NCBI RefSeq assembly: GCF_030246925.1
Contig: NZ_CP126740.1
Span: forward strand, 1,054,001 to 1,118,000
Source: Microbacterium sp. zg-Y625
GTDB lineage: Bacteria > Actinomycetota > Actinomycetes > Actinomycetales > Microbacteriaceae
Direction: 5' to 3'
DNA length: 64,000 nt
Under the pieces are notes generated by a model. The model was not told the DNA's origin and did no database searches. It saw only the letters and a list, made by a program, of their open reading frames with translations. The translations under genes were made by a program, and so were the position numbers. Every line of letters starts with the position of its first letter. Positions within the stretch are counted from its first letter, which is position 1. This document shows positions 55,793 through 64,000 of the stretch, in pieces.

Positions 55793-56316
55793 GAGGCTTC
55801 TCCTATCGAGAGGTCCGAATGGTTCGTGCTGGCGGGGGTGGGGTGGGCGTCGAGGCCCAGGTGACCGCGCAGCGCGGCCGCGGCCTCACCCAGGTGGGCG
55901 AGTTGCTCGGGTGTGAACGCGTCGACGAAGAGCTCTTTGATCGCGCGCAGGTGGGGAAGCGTGCTGGCACGGAAAGCGCGGGCGCCCTCATCGGTGAGGC
56001 ACACGCGCGATCCGCGGGCGTCCTCCGCGCAGGGTTCGCGGCGCACCAGGCGTCGGTTCTCCATTCGCCCCAGGTGTCCGGAGAGTCGGCTGCGCTCCCA
56101 TTCGATCTGGGCGGCGAGTTCCGAGGCGCGCAACGCCTTGCCCTCCGCCTCGCTCAGCGCGAGGAGCACTTTGTAGTCGCCGCTGGACAGTCCCGAGTTC
56201 TGCTGCAGCCTCGCCTCGATGCGAGAGCGCACGATCAGGAAGGTCTCGATGTGCGCCCGCCAGATCGCGAGTTCTTCGCTCGTCGGCAGGTCGTGACGTG
56301 TCGATGTTCCCATCAC
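55789..56316 (-). CDS. MarR family transcriptional regulator
   Basis: A 175-residue winged-helix regulator. LSSGDYKVLLALSEAEGKAL and LRASELAAQIEWERSRLSGHL form the recognition region, with the wing at GRMENRRLVRREPCAEDARGS. MarR proteins usually repress genes near them and let go on binding a phenolic or oxidant. Its gene lies beside a divergent promoter carrying two matching 12-base near-palindromes. Its likely targets are the NmrA, FAD and hydrolase genes leftward and the LLM oxidoreductase pair rightward. Confidence 0.93.
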   Translation of the reverse strand: MMGTSTRHDLPTSEELAIWRAHIETFLIVRSRIEARLQQNSGLSSGDYKVLLALSEAEGKALRASELAAQIEWERSRLSGHLGRMENRRLVRREPCAEDARGSRVCLTDEGARAFRASTLPHLRAIKELFVDAFTPEQLAHLGEAAAALRGHLGLDAHPTPASTNHSDLSIGEAS

Positions 56317-56326
56317 CGCTCCTCAG

Positions 56327-56372
56327 TAGTTGACATGTGAACAATATGCCGCGATGATTCACATGTCAACTA
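56327..56372. promoter_or_regulatory. Divergent promoter with a MarR double operator
   Basis: TAGTTGACATGTGAA (56327-56341) is the exact reverse complement of 56358-56372. Each arm contains the near-palindrome TTGACATGTGAA. Rightward, TTGACA (56330-56335) and GATGAT (56353-56358) form a 17-base-spaced promoter. Leftward, TTGACA and TATTGT have the same spacing. A MarR dimer on each arm would cover both promoters. Confidence 0.85.
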
Positions 56373-56389
56373 AAAAAGGAAGGCACACG

Positions 56390-57460
56390 ATGGATGCTTC
56401 ACAGATCGAGTTCGGAATCGACAGCTTCGGCGACTTGCCCCGTGACGACCGGGGGCAGGTCGTCTCACAGGCGCAGGCGATCCGTGCTGCGGTGGCCGAG
56501 GCTGTGCTTGCAGACGAGATCGGCATCGACGTGGTGGCCCTGGGGGAGCACCACCGGCCGGAGTTCGCGATATCCAGTCCCGAGACGGTGCTCGCCGGCA
56601 TCGCGACCGTGACCAAGCGCATCCGGCTCGCCTCCGGTGTGACGGTGCTGTCCTCGGACGACCCGGTGCGCGTCTTCCAGCGCTTCGCGACCGTCGACGC
56701 GCTCTCCCACGGTCGTGCCGAGGTGATCCTCGGACGGGGCTCGTTCACCGAGTCGTTTCCGCTGTTCGGATACGACCTCAAGGACTACGAGGTGCTGTTC
56801 GAGGAGAAGATCGACCTGTTCCACCGGCTCCTGGACGAGAAGCCGGTCACCTGGGAGGGGACGACCCGTGCCGCGCTCCACGAGGCGGACGTGTATCCGA
56901 AGACCGAGTCGGGGCGACTCAACACGTGGGTGGGAGTCGGAGGATCGCCGCAATCGGTGATCCGCACGGCCCACTACGGCTTCCGGCTCATGCTGGCAAT
57001 CATCGGCGGGGCGCCGGACCGGTTCGCCCCCTACGCCGATCTGTATCGGCGGGCGAGCGAGCAGCAGGGCACCATCGCACAGCCGGTCGGGATGCATTCG
57101 CCCGGGTTCGTCGCGGCCACCGACGCCGAAGCCAAGGAGCTCTTCTACCCCGGATACAAGGTGATCCGTGACCGCATCGGCGCGCTGCGCGGCTGGCCGC
57201 CGCTGCGGCGCGAGGAGTTCGAGTCCGAGGTCGCGCACGGCTCGCTCTACGTCGGCTCGGTCGAGACGGTCGCGAGAAAGATCGCCCACGCTGTCGGAGT
57301 GCTGGATGCCGGCCGGTTCGACATGATCTACTCGGCCGCCGGCACCGTGTCAGCCAGTGCACGGCTCCGCTCGGTCGAGCTGTACGGCACCCAGGTCATA
57401 CCGCGGGTCCGCGAACTCGTGGCCGAACAGTCCGACGTCAGGGTGGGAGTGGCGCGGTGA
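56390..57460 (+). CDS. LLM-class flavin-dependent oxidoreductase
   Basis: A 356-residue luciferase-like monooxygenase. The TIM-barrel start [13 protein letters not shown], the conserved [40 protein letters not shown] and [20 protein letters not shown] mark the family. FMN or coenzyme F420 is the likely flavin, since F420 is common in actinobacteria. AAAGGAAGG upstream supports ATG 56390. It overlaps the next gene by four bases. The divergent MarR gene is the probable regulator. Confidence 0.9.
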   Translation: MDASQIEFGIDSFGDLPRDDRGQVVSQAQAIRAAVAEAVLADEIGIDVVALGEHHRPEFAISSPETVLAGIATVTKRIRLASGVTVLSSDDPVRVFQRFATVDALSHGRAEVILGRGSFTESFPLFGYDLKDYEVLFEEKIDLFHRLLDEKPVTWEGTTRAALHEADVYPKTESGRLNTWVGVGGSPQSVIRTAHYGFRLMLAIIGGAPDRFAPYADLYRRASEQQGTIAQPVGMHSPGFVAATDAEAKELFYPGYKVIRDRIGALRGWPPLRREEFESEVAHGSLYVGSVETVARKIAHAVGVLDAGRFDMIYSAAGTVSASARLRSVELYGTQVIPRVRELVAEQSDVRVGVAR

Positions 57461-58119
57461 CGGGGCCCATACACACCGTCGGCATTCTGGGTGCCGGAAA
57501 GGTCGGCACCGTCTTGGCGCGCCTGGCGGACGCCGCGGGCATGCGCGTGCTGATCGCAGGTTCGGGCGACCCCGCGAGAATCGCATTGATCACGGAGGTC
57601 CTCACGCCGGGCGCGACCGCCGCCTCGCCGGCCGAGGCTGCACGCTCGTCGGACCTGGTGATCCTCGCGCTGCCGCTCGGCAAACACCTGAACCTCCCGG
57701 TGGCTGAGCTGGCGGGCAAGCTGGTCGTCGACGCGATGAACCACTGGTGGGAGACCGACGGTCCGCGCGACAGCATCGTCCCGCCCGGAACCTCCTCGAG
57801 CGAAGCCGTGCAGCAGGCGCTGCCGGGGGCGCGGGTCGTCAAAGCGCTCAACCACATGGGCTACCACGACCTCGAGGACGAGGCTCGCTCAGCAGGCAGC
57901 CCCGGGCGCAAGGCGATCGCGCTCGCGGGCGATTCGCCCGAGGACCTCGCCGTCGTGGCGGAGCTGATCGACGCGCTCGGATTCGACCCGCTCCCGATCG
58001 GCGGCCTCGCAGCGGGCAGTCGGCTCGAGCCCGGGATGCCGGCTTTCGGCGCGAACGTCCCCATTGACCGGCTCCACGAGCTCACCGGCATCCCTGCTCC
58101 CGTCATGCTGTCGGAGTGA
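57457..58119 (+). CDS. NADP(F420)-binding oxidoreductase
   Basis: A 220-residue protein of the NADP oxidoreductase, coenzyme F420-dependent type. The Rossmann motif is [17 protein letters not shown] (residues about 8-24). Other marks are [41 protein letters not shown] and [11 protein letters not shown]. It may regenerate reduced cofactor for the LLM partner upstream, with which it overlaps by four bases. F420 rather than plain NADP use is not proven. Confidence 0.88.
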   Translation: MTGPIHTVGILGAGKVGTVLARLADAAGMRVLIAGSGDPARIALITEVLTPGATAASPAEAARSSDLVILALPLGKHLNLPVAELAGKLVVDAMNHWWETDGPRDSIVPPGTSSSEAVQQALPGARVVKALNHMGYHDLEDEARSAGSPGRKAIALAGDSPEDLAVVAELIDALGFDPLPIGGLAAGSRLEPGMPAFGANVPIDRLHELTGIPAPVMLSE

Positions 58120-58211
58120 CGGGGAGTCCACCTTCGCGGGTGTGACGACGGGCTGCTCGTGGTCGGCGATCACCAGACGGTTCGCTGGGGGACATCCCAC
58201 CGCCAGGCCGC

Positions 58212-58233
58212 GTTCACCCGCCGTTCAAGGTGC
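58212..58233 (+). promoter_or_regulatory. PHO box upstream of pstS
   Basis: GTTCACCCGCC (58212-58222) and GTTCAAGGTGC (58223-58233) are two 11-base direct units that match the actinobacterial PhoP box (GTTCA at each unit start). They lie 119 bases upstream of the pstS start codon. Confidence 0.8.
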
Positions 58234-58248
58234 GGGACTTCGCTGGCA

Positions 58249-58274
58249 GTCAGATAGAGAACCGACTATCTGAC
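58249..58274 (+). promoter_or_regulatory. Inverted repeat in the pstS leader
   Basis: GTCAGATAG (58249-58257) and CTATCTGAC (58266-58274) are exact inverted repeats with an 8-base spacer, just after the PHO box. They may be a leader hairpin or a second regulator site; TATCTG overlaps a possible -10. Confidence 0.5.
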
Positions 58275-58330
58275 CTGCCCCGCACCGGGCGGGCCTGGAG
58301 CCCTCGCCGGGCATGAAGGAAAGCGCACCC

Positions 58331-59287
58331 GTGACCAAGACCACAGCCAGATTCGCTGCCGTTGCGACGCTCACCGCCGCTGCTCTCGCATTGAGCGCGT
58401 GCGGCGGCCAGTCCGCCGCCGGCGGTTCCGCCGAAAGCGGTGACGCCGGCGCCGGCGGCTCGGTGACCACCGACGGCTCCTCGACCGTCGCCCCCCTCAC
58501 CGAGGCAGCCGCGGACCTGTTCCGGGAGCAGGATGCCTCGGTGAACGTCTCCGTCGCCACCTCCGGCACCGGGGGCGGCTTCAAAGCGTTCTGCGCCGAC
58601 GAGACGGACATCTCCAACGCCTCCCGCCCCATCAAGGACGAGGAAGCCGCCGAGTGCGAAGCGAACGGTGTCGAGTTCACCGAGATCATCGCCGCGAACG
58701 ACGGGCTGTCGGTGATCATCAACCCGGAGAACGACTGGGCGACCGATCTCACCCTCGAGCAGCTCGCGAAGATCTGGGCGCCCGCATCCGAGGGCACCGT
58801 CACCAGCTGGGCCGACGTCGACCCCAGCTTCCCCGACGTGCCGCTCGTGCTCTTCGGCGCCGGCACCGACTCGGGCACGTTCGACTACTTCACCGAAGAG
58901 GTCAACGGTGAGACGGGTGCGATCCGCACCGACTACAGCCCCTCGGAGGACGACAACATCACCATCCAGGGCGTCGCAGGTGATGAGGGAGCGATCGGCT
59001 TCCTCGGCCTCAGCTACGTCGAAGAGAACGAGGGCACCATCGTCGCCGCCTCCATCGACGGCGTCTACCCGAGCACCGAAACGGTGCAGGACGGCACCTA
59101 CACGCCGCTCGGGCGCCCGCTCTTCATCTACGTGAAGAACGCCGCGTACGCGGACAAGCCCCAGGTGAAGGAGTTCGTCGACTTCTACGTCGCCAACTCC
59201 GATGAGATCGCGGAGCTTGCGCTGTTCGTCCCGCTGACGCAGGAGCAGATCACCGTCGCCCAGGAAGAACTCGCCTCACTCGGTTGA
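58331..59287 (+). CDS. pstS: Phosphate ABC transporter, phosphate-binding lipoprotein
   Basis: It binds phosphate outside the membrane and passes it to PstCAB. The lipoprotein signal peptide ends at LSAC. Phosphate-contact loops are visible: DGSSTVAPL, SGTGGGF with ISNASRPI, and GAGTDSGTFDYF. GTG 58331 after AAGGAAAG is chosen; an ATG 18 bases upstream has no ribosome site. About 318 residues. It is the first gene of pstSCAB, behind a PHO box, so phosphate starvation through PhoP is the likely control. Confidence 0.95.
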   Translation: MTKTTARFAAVATLTAAALALSACGGQSAAGGSAESGDAGAGGSVTTDGSSTVAPLTEAAADLFREQDASVNVSVATSGTGGGFKAFCADETDISNASRPIKDEEAAECEANGVEFTEIIAANDGLSVIINPENDWATDLTLEQLAKIWAPASEGTVTSWADVDPSFPDVPLVLFGAGTDSGTFDYFTEEVNGETGAIRTDYSPSEDDNITIQGVAGDEGAIGFLGLSYVEENEGTIVAASIDGVYPSTETVQDGTYTPLGRPLFIYVKNAAYADKPQVKEFVDFYVANSDEIAELALFVPLTQEQITVAQEELASLG

Positions 59288-59312
59288 GTGAGTCCCTCCG
59301 TCGAGGAATCTC

Positions 59313-60269
59313 ATGACCGCCGTCATCGAGAAGGCCGCGGGTCCGGAGCTTGCTCCGGGCCCTCGGCCGGGTACCCAGTTCGCCGGCCGTCGGCGGCCGG
59401 GCGAGACCCTCATCAGGATGGTTCTGCGCCTTGCGGCGCTGCTGACGATGGTGACCACCGTCGGCATCCTCATCGCGCTGCTGATCCCGTCGCTGTCGTT
59501 CTTCGCCGAGGTCCCGGTGTGGGAGTTCCTGTTCGGCACTCGCTGGGCGCCGCGGTTCGCCGACGCTTCGTTCGGGGCGATTCCGCTGATCACCGCCACG
59601 CTGTGGACCACGGTGATCGCCCTGCTGGTCGCCGTCCCGTTCGGATTGGGCGCGGCGATCATGCTGGCCGAGTACGCGAAACCGCGCACCCGCAGCATCC
59701 TCAAGCCCGTGCTGGAGGTTCTCGCCGGTGTTCCCACGGTCGTCTACGGGTTCTTCGCTCTGCAGTTCGTGCAGGCGACCGTGCTTCGCGAATGGCTGCA
59801 GCTGCCCACCGGCGCGTTCAGCGTGCTGGCGGCCGGACTGGTGATGGGCGTCATGATCATCCCCACCATCGCCTCCATCTCGGAGGACGCGATGTCTGCC
59901 GTGCCGAGCGCTCTGCGACAGGGAAGCGCCGCCCTGGGCGCCAACCGCATGCAGACCACCCTGCGGGTCGTGTTCCCCGCCGCCCTGTCGGGCATCGTCG
60001 CCGCCGTCGTGCTCGGGGTCTCCCGCGCGGTGGGAGAGACGATGATCGTCGCGATCGCCGCCGGCAGCCAGGCCCGCATCGTCACGAACCCGCTGGAGCA
60101 AGGGCAGACGATGACGGGCTTCATCGCCAACGCCGCCCTCGGGGACTCCCGCGTGGGGAGTCTCGAATACAACACCCTCTTCGCCGTCGGACTGCTGCTG
60201 TTCCTCATCACGCTGCTGATGAACATGATCAGCATCCGGTTCGTCCGCCGCTTCAGGGAGGCTTACTGA
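59313..60269 (+). CDS. pstC: Phosphate ABC transporter permease PstC
   Basis: One of the two membrane permeases of the Pst system, 318 residues. About six hydrophobic segments are seen, the first at [20 protein letters not shown]. The coupling loop [20 protein letters not shown] followed by [17 protein letters not shown] is the EAA motif that docks PstB, and [10 protein letters not shown] is conserved. GAGGAA stands before the ATG. It ends in a TGATG overlap with pstA. Confidence 0.95.
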   Translation: MTAVIEKAAGPELAPGPRPGTQFAGRRRPGETLIRMVLRLAALLTMVTTVGILIALLIPSLSFFAEVPVWEFLFGTRWAPRFADASFGAIPLITATLWTTVIALLVAVPFGLGAAIMLAEYAKPRTRSILKPVLEVLAGVPTVVYGFFALQFVQATVLREWLQLPTGAFSVLAAGLVMGVMIIPTIASISEDAMSAVPSALRQGSAALGANRMQTTLRVVFPAALSGIVAAVVLGVSRAVGETMIVAIAAGSQARIVTNPLEQGQTMTGFIANAALGDSRVGSLEYNTLFAVGLLLFLITLLMNMISIRFVRRFREAY

Positions 60270-61183
60270 TGACCACCACCCGTCACGCCCCACCGGCGAC
60301 GGTGCGGGTCTCCGCTCCGCTGGGGACAGGGACCCATGGGGACCGCAAACCCGGTCCGATGCTCTTCCTGCTGCTGCTGTGGCTGTCGCTCCTCGTCGCA
60401 TTCGGGGTGCTGGCAACCCTCCTGATCACGATCCTGATGGACGGCTGGGGGAAGCTCTCCCCTCAGCTGTTCACCAACTACCCCTCGGCGACACCCGAGA
60501 CCGCGGGCGCGCGGCCGGCCGTTCTCGGCTCGGCGTGGGTGATCGCCGCCACCGCCGTCTTCACGCTCCCGCTCGGCATCGCCGCGGCGATCCACCTGGA
60601 GGAGTTCGCCGACAAGAAGCGCTGGTTCAACCGGCTCATCGAGCTGAACGTGCAGAACCTCGCCGCCGTGCCCGCGATCATCTACGGCCTGCTCGCGCTC
60701 GGATTCCTCAGCCTGCTGCAGGTGCAGAACAAGAACATCGTCATCGGCGGGGCGCTCGCACTTTCGCTGCTGATCCTCCCGGTCGTCATCATCGCCACAC
60801 GGGAAGGCCTTCGCGCCGTTCCCCGGGAGATCCGCGACGCGTCGCTCGCGCTGGGCGCCACCCCGTGGCAGACGGTGTGGCGTCAGGTGCTGCCCGCGTC
60901 AGTGCCGAGCATCGCGACCGGGTCGATCCTCGCGCTGTCGCGTGCTTTGGGAGAGGCGGCTCCGCTGCTGGTCCTCGGAGCCCTGGTCTACATCACCTTC
61001 GACCCGAACGGGCTGATGAGCGGCTACACGACCCTCCCCATCCAGATCTTCAACTGGACCGGCCGTCCCCAAGAGGGCTTCCACGAGCTGGCGGCCGCGA
61101 CCAGTGTGCTGCTGCTGGCCGTGCTGCTTCTCATGAACGCGCTGGCCATCTTCATCCGCAACAAGTATCAGAAACGGTGGTAA
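60269..61183 (+). CDS. pstA: Phosphate ABC transporter permease PstA
   Basis: The second Pst permease, 304 residues. After a polar N terminus come hydrophobic segments such as [20 protein letters not shown]. The EAA loop is [20 protein letters not shown], then [49 protein letters not shown] belongs to the core. The start shares a base with the pstC stop, and pstB follows after two bases, so it is translationally coupled in the operon. Confidence 0.95.
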   Translation: MTTTRHAPPATVRVSAPLGTGTHGDRKPGPMLFLLLLWLSLLVAFGVLATLLITILMDGWGKLSPQLFTNYPSATPETAGARPAVLGSAWVIAATAVFTLPLGIAAAIHLEEFADKKRWFNRLIELNVQNLAAVPAIIYGLLALGFLSLLQVQNKNIVIGGALALSLLILPVVIIATREGLRAVPREIRDASLALGATPWQTVWRQVLPASVPSIATGSILALSRALGEAAPLLVLGALVYITFDPNGLMSGYTTLPIQIFNWTGRPQEGFHELAAATSVLLLAVLLLMNALAIFIRNKYQKRW

Positions 61184-61185
61184 CC

Positions 61186-62052
<867 letters not shown>

Positions 62053-62066
62053 CGTCACCGGCAACA

Positions 62067-62100
62067 CCGGTCAAACGTTCCGAGGATGTGTGCTGACCGG
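62067..62100. terminator. Weak hairpin between pstB and tctA
   Basis: CCGGTCA (62067-62073) and TGACCGG (62094-62100) can pair across 20 bases in the 60-base gap between two convergent genes. Confidence 0.35.
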
Positions 62101-62112
62101 CATCCACCCGCG

Positions 62113-63642
62113 TCACCGCAGCACGAGCTCCTTCTTCTGCTGCTTCTCCCGTCGACGCGCGACGACACGGTTTCGGATCGAGAACGCGAGCACGAGAGCC
62201 AGCAGCGCGTACAGCGAGATCGTGATGGGACCCTGCACCAGCACCGAGAAGTCGCCGTTCGCGCTCATCGCGGCATCGCGCAGACTCGTCTCGGCCAGCG
62301 GCCCCAGCACCATTCCGATGATGAGCGGCGCGAGCGGGTAGTCCATCGCGCGCATGAGGAAACCCAGCACGCCGATGCCGAGCAGCATCAGCAGGTCGAA
62401 CGTCGACCCCGACGTGGCGTAGATGCCCAGCGCGCAGAACACGGTGATGCCGGCGTACAGGTACGGGCGGGGGATGAGCAGCAGCTTCGCCCACAGCATC
62501 GCGAACGGCAGGTTCAGGATCAGCAGGACGACCATCGCGATGAAGAAGCTCGCCAGCAGAGACCAGACGAGGTCGGGCGCGCGGTCGAAGAGCAACGGGC
62601 CGGGCTGCAGCCCGTACTGCCGGAACGCGGCGAGCATGATCGCCGCGGTGGCCGAGATCGGGAGCCCCAGCGCGAGCAGCGCGCCCATCGCCATGCCGGT
62701 GGTCGAGTTGCCCGCCGCCTCCGGGGCGGCAAGCCCACGGATCGCACCGCGACCGAACTGCGGATCCTTGCGCCGAGCGTCGAGGCGCTTCTCGACCCCG
62801 TACGCCAGGAACGTGGGGATCTCGGACCCGCCGGCGGGGATGACGCCGAACGGCAGGCCGATCGCTGTGCCCCGTAGCCAGGCGGGCGTCGCCTCTTTCA
62901 GCTCCTTGCGGCTCAGCCATGGGCGGCCGGTGGGGCGGATGAGCGACCTGTCGGAGGTATGCCGTTCCAGGCATGCGACGTAGATGACCTCGCCGAGAGC
63001 CAGGATCGCGACGGTGACGGTCACGAGTGAGACGCCGTCGAAGAGCTGCGGCGAGTCCATCGTGAACCGGGGTGCCCCCGAGACGCCGTCGATGCCGATC
63101 ACCGCGATGCCGAGGCCGATGAACAGGGCGGTCAGTCCCTTGATCACGTTGTCGGTGACGACGGACGACGTGGCGGCGAAAGCGAACACCGCGAGTGCGA
63201 AGAACTCCGCGGGCCCGAACCTGCTGGAGAAGTCGGCGAGGGCGGGGGCGACGAACACGACCACGATCGAGGCGATGAACCCGCCGATGAACGCGCCGAT
63301 CGCGGCGGTCGCGAGGGCCTGCGCGGCTCGGCCGTTGAGCGCCATCTTGTGACCCTCGAACGTGGAGGCGATCGCCGAGGCCTGACCGGGCGTGTTCATC
63401 AGGATGCCCATGGTCGAGTCGCCGAACAGGCCGCCGAAGTACACCCCGGCGAACATGATGAAGGCGGCGGTCGGGTCCAGCGAGAAGGTGACGGGGAGCA
63501 GAAGCGCCACCGCCATCGAGGACCCGAGGCCCGGGAGCACGCCGACGGCCGTGCCGAGCAGGCATCCGATGAGCACCCACAGCAGGTTCGCGGGGGTGAG
63601 CGCGCCGGCGAAGCCCTCGGCGAGCATCTGCAGTGCATCCAT
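62113..63642 (-). CDS. tctA: Tripartite tricarboxylate transporter, large permease TctA
   Basis: A 509-residue, many-helix permease. The family's first motif is VGVLPGLGSSMAVALLLPVTF, followed by GVYFGGLFGDSTMGILMNTPG with paired Gly/Asn near the binding site. It imports tricarboxylates or other carboxylates with an outside binding protein TctC, which is not in the window. It starts two bases from the TctB stop, so tctB-tctA is one transcript reading leftward. Confidence 0.94.
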   Translation of the reverse strand: MDALQMLAEGFAGALTPANLLWVLIGCLLGTAVGVLPGLGSSMAVALLLPVTFSLDPTAAFIMFAGVYFGGLFGDSTMGILMNTPGQASAIASTFEGHKMALNGRAAQALATAAIGAFIGGFIASIVVVFVAPALADFSSRFGPAEFFALAVFAFAATSSVVTDNVIKGLTALFIGLGIAVIGIDGVSGAPRFTMDSPQLFDGVSLVTVTVAILALGEVIYVACLERHTSDRSLIRPTGRPWLSRKELKEATPAWLRGTAIGLPFGVIPAGGSEIPTFLAYGVEKRLDARRKDPQFGRGAIRGLAAPEAAGNSTTGMAMGALLALGLPISATAAIMLAAFRQYGLQPGPLLFDRAPDLVWSLLASFFIAMVVLLILNLPFAMLWAKLLLIPRPYLYAGITVFCALGIYATSGSTFDLLMLLGIGVLGFLMRAMDYPLAPLIIGMVLGPLAETSLRDAAMSANGDFSVLVQGPITISLYALLALVLAFSIRNRVVARRREKQQKKELVLR

Positions 63643-63643
63643 G

Positions 63644-64000
63644 TCAGAACCCCCCGAGGATGCCGGAGGGGAGCGTCATCCCCAGCATCATGTCGAAACC
63701 GATGTAGGCCACCGAGCTCACCGTGAACCCGACCACGAGGCTCTGCCACGGCTTGGTGGAACCGAAGCCGCGCGCGACGCACCAGAACAGCAGCCCGGCG
63801 GCGATGATCCAGCCGAGCAGGTCGAGGGCGAACGCGAAGACCAAGAACGATCCGACGACCCAGGCCAGCGACGCGACGTCGACGCGCACCGGGCGGGCGG
63901 GGGTGGATGCCGCAGCGGCGGTCTCCTCGTCGAGGAGCGCCTCGACGGGGTCGGCGGCGGGCGCGGCCGGCGTGCGCGCGTCGCGCAGCGCGTTGATCGA
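63644..64000 (-). CDS. tctB: Tripartite tricarboxylate transporter, small permease TctB (partial)
   Basis: The frame is open from the window edge to a stop at 63644-63646, so the N terminus lies outside. About 118 codons are present. A linker rich in Ala/Pro/Glu is followed by helices VASLAWVVGSFLVFAFALDLL, GWIIAAGLLFWCVARGFGS and SLVVGFTVSSVAYIGFD, the second half of TctB. A GTG at 63889 could be read as a start but would cut the domain. Confidence 0.88.
   Translation of the reverse strand, partial: SINALRDARTPAAPAADPVEALLDEETAAAASTPARPVRVDVASLAWVVGSFLVFAFALDLLGWIIAAGLLFWCVARGFGSTKPWQSLVVGFTVSSVAYIGFDMMLGMTLPSGILGGF

Overview
The window is high-GC DNA with GTG/TTG starts, short -10 hexamers, tightly overlapping genes and an actinobacterial core gene order. 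Gene content (recN, pyrG, nudix, xerD, parA, scpA, scpB, tyrA, cmk, der, then a class III ribonucleotide reductase pair) fits a member of the Microbacteriaceae, most likely Microbacterium or a close relative. The genus is an inference from gene style and order, not from a marker gene.

Layout. (1) 1-11.9 kb is a conserved housekeeping block read rightward: DNA repair, CTP synthesis, chromosome segregation (XerD, ParA, ScpA, ScpB), a pseudouridine synthase, tyrosine synthesis, CMP kinase and the ribosome-assembly GTPase Der. Several neighbours overlap by 4-17 bases. (2) 12.0-19.8 kb holds nrdDG behind two NrdR boxes, a NUDIX-NYN-like fusion, a drug-type exporter with a divergent TetR gene, an S4 protein, a YhhN-family protein and an acetyltransferase. 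(3) 19.9-24.3 kb looks like the scar of an integrative element: a tRNA-Pro(GGG), a HEPN-like gene, a 3' integrase remnant, a UvrA-like gene and a broken excisionase-like remnant. (4) 24.3-35.7 kb is a mixed accessory block with membrane proteins, a 925-residue protein of unknown function, a two-component system, an ECF sigma factor with an overlapping partner, a lone PASTA protein and a lipoprotein. Two diverged direct repeats about 80 bp long lie at its ends. (5) 35.7-43.7 kb is a sugar-acid operon (fructuronate reductase-like, idonate/gulonate dehydrogenase-like, transporter, ManD, KDPG aldolase, KDG kinase) with a divergent LacI-type regulator. (6) 43.8-52.6 kb has an arginase-fold protein with altered metal ligands, an FBP-domain protein, an SDR-DUF2252-esterase run, PoxB, an exporter behind a cluster of TGTCACG sites, and a CGNR regulator. 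(7) 52.7-58.1 kb is a redox and detoxification module arranged around a divergent MarR operator. (8) 58.2-62.1 kb is pstSCAB behind a PHO box. (9) 62.1-64.0 kb is a tripartite tricarboxylate transporter (TctA and part of TctB).

Functionally, region 5 can be read as a complete route from L-gulonate (or L-idonate) through fructuronate, mannonate, 2-keto-3-deoxygluconate and KDPG to pyruvate and glyceraldehyde-3-phosphate. Region 8 is a standard phosphate-starvation response. The least explained genes are the 925-residue protein at 25.2-28.0 kb, the HEPN-like gene at 20.1 kb, the arginase-like protein at 43.8 kb and the NUDIX fusion at 14.8 kb. No rRNA gene and no CRISPR array was seen.
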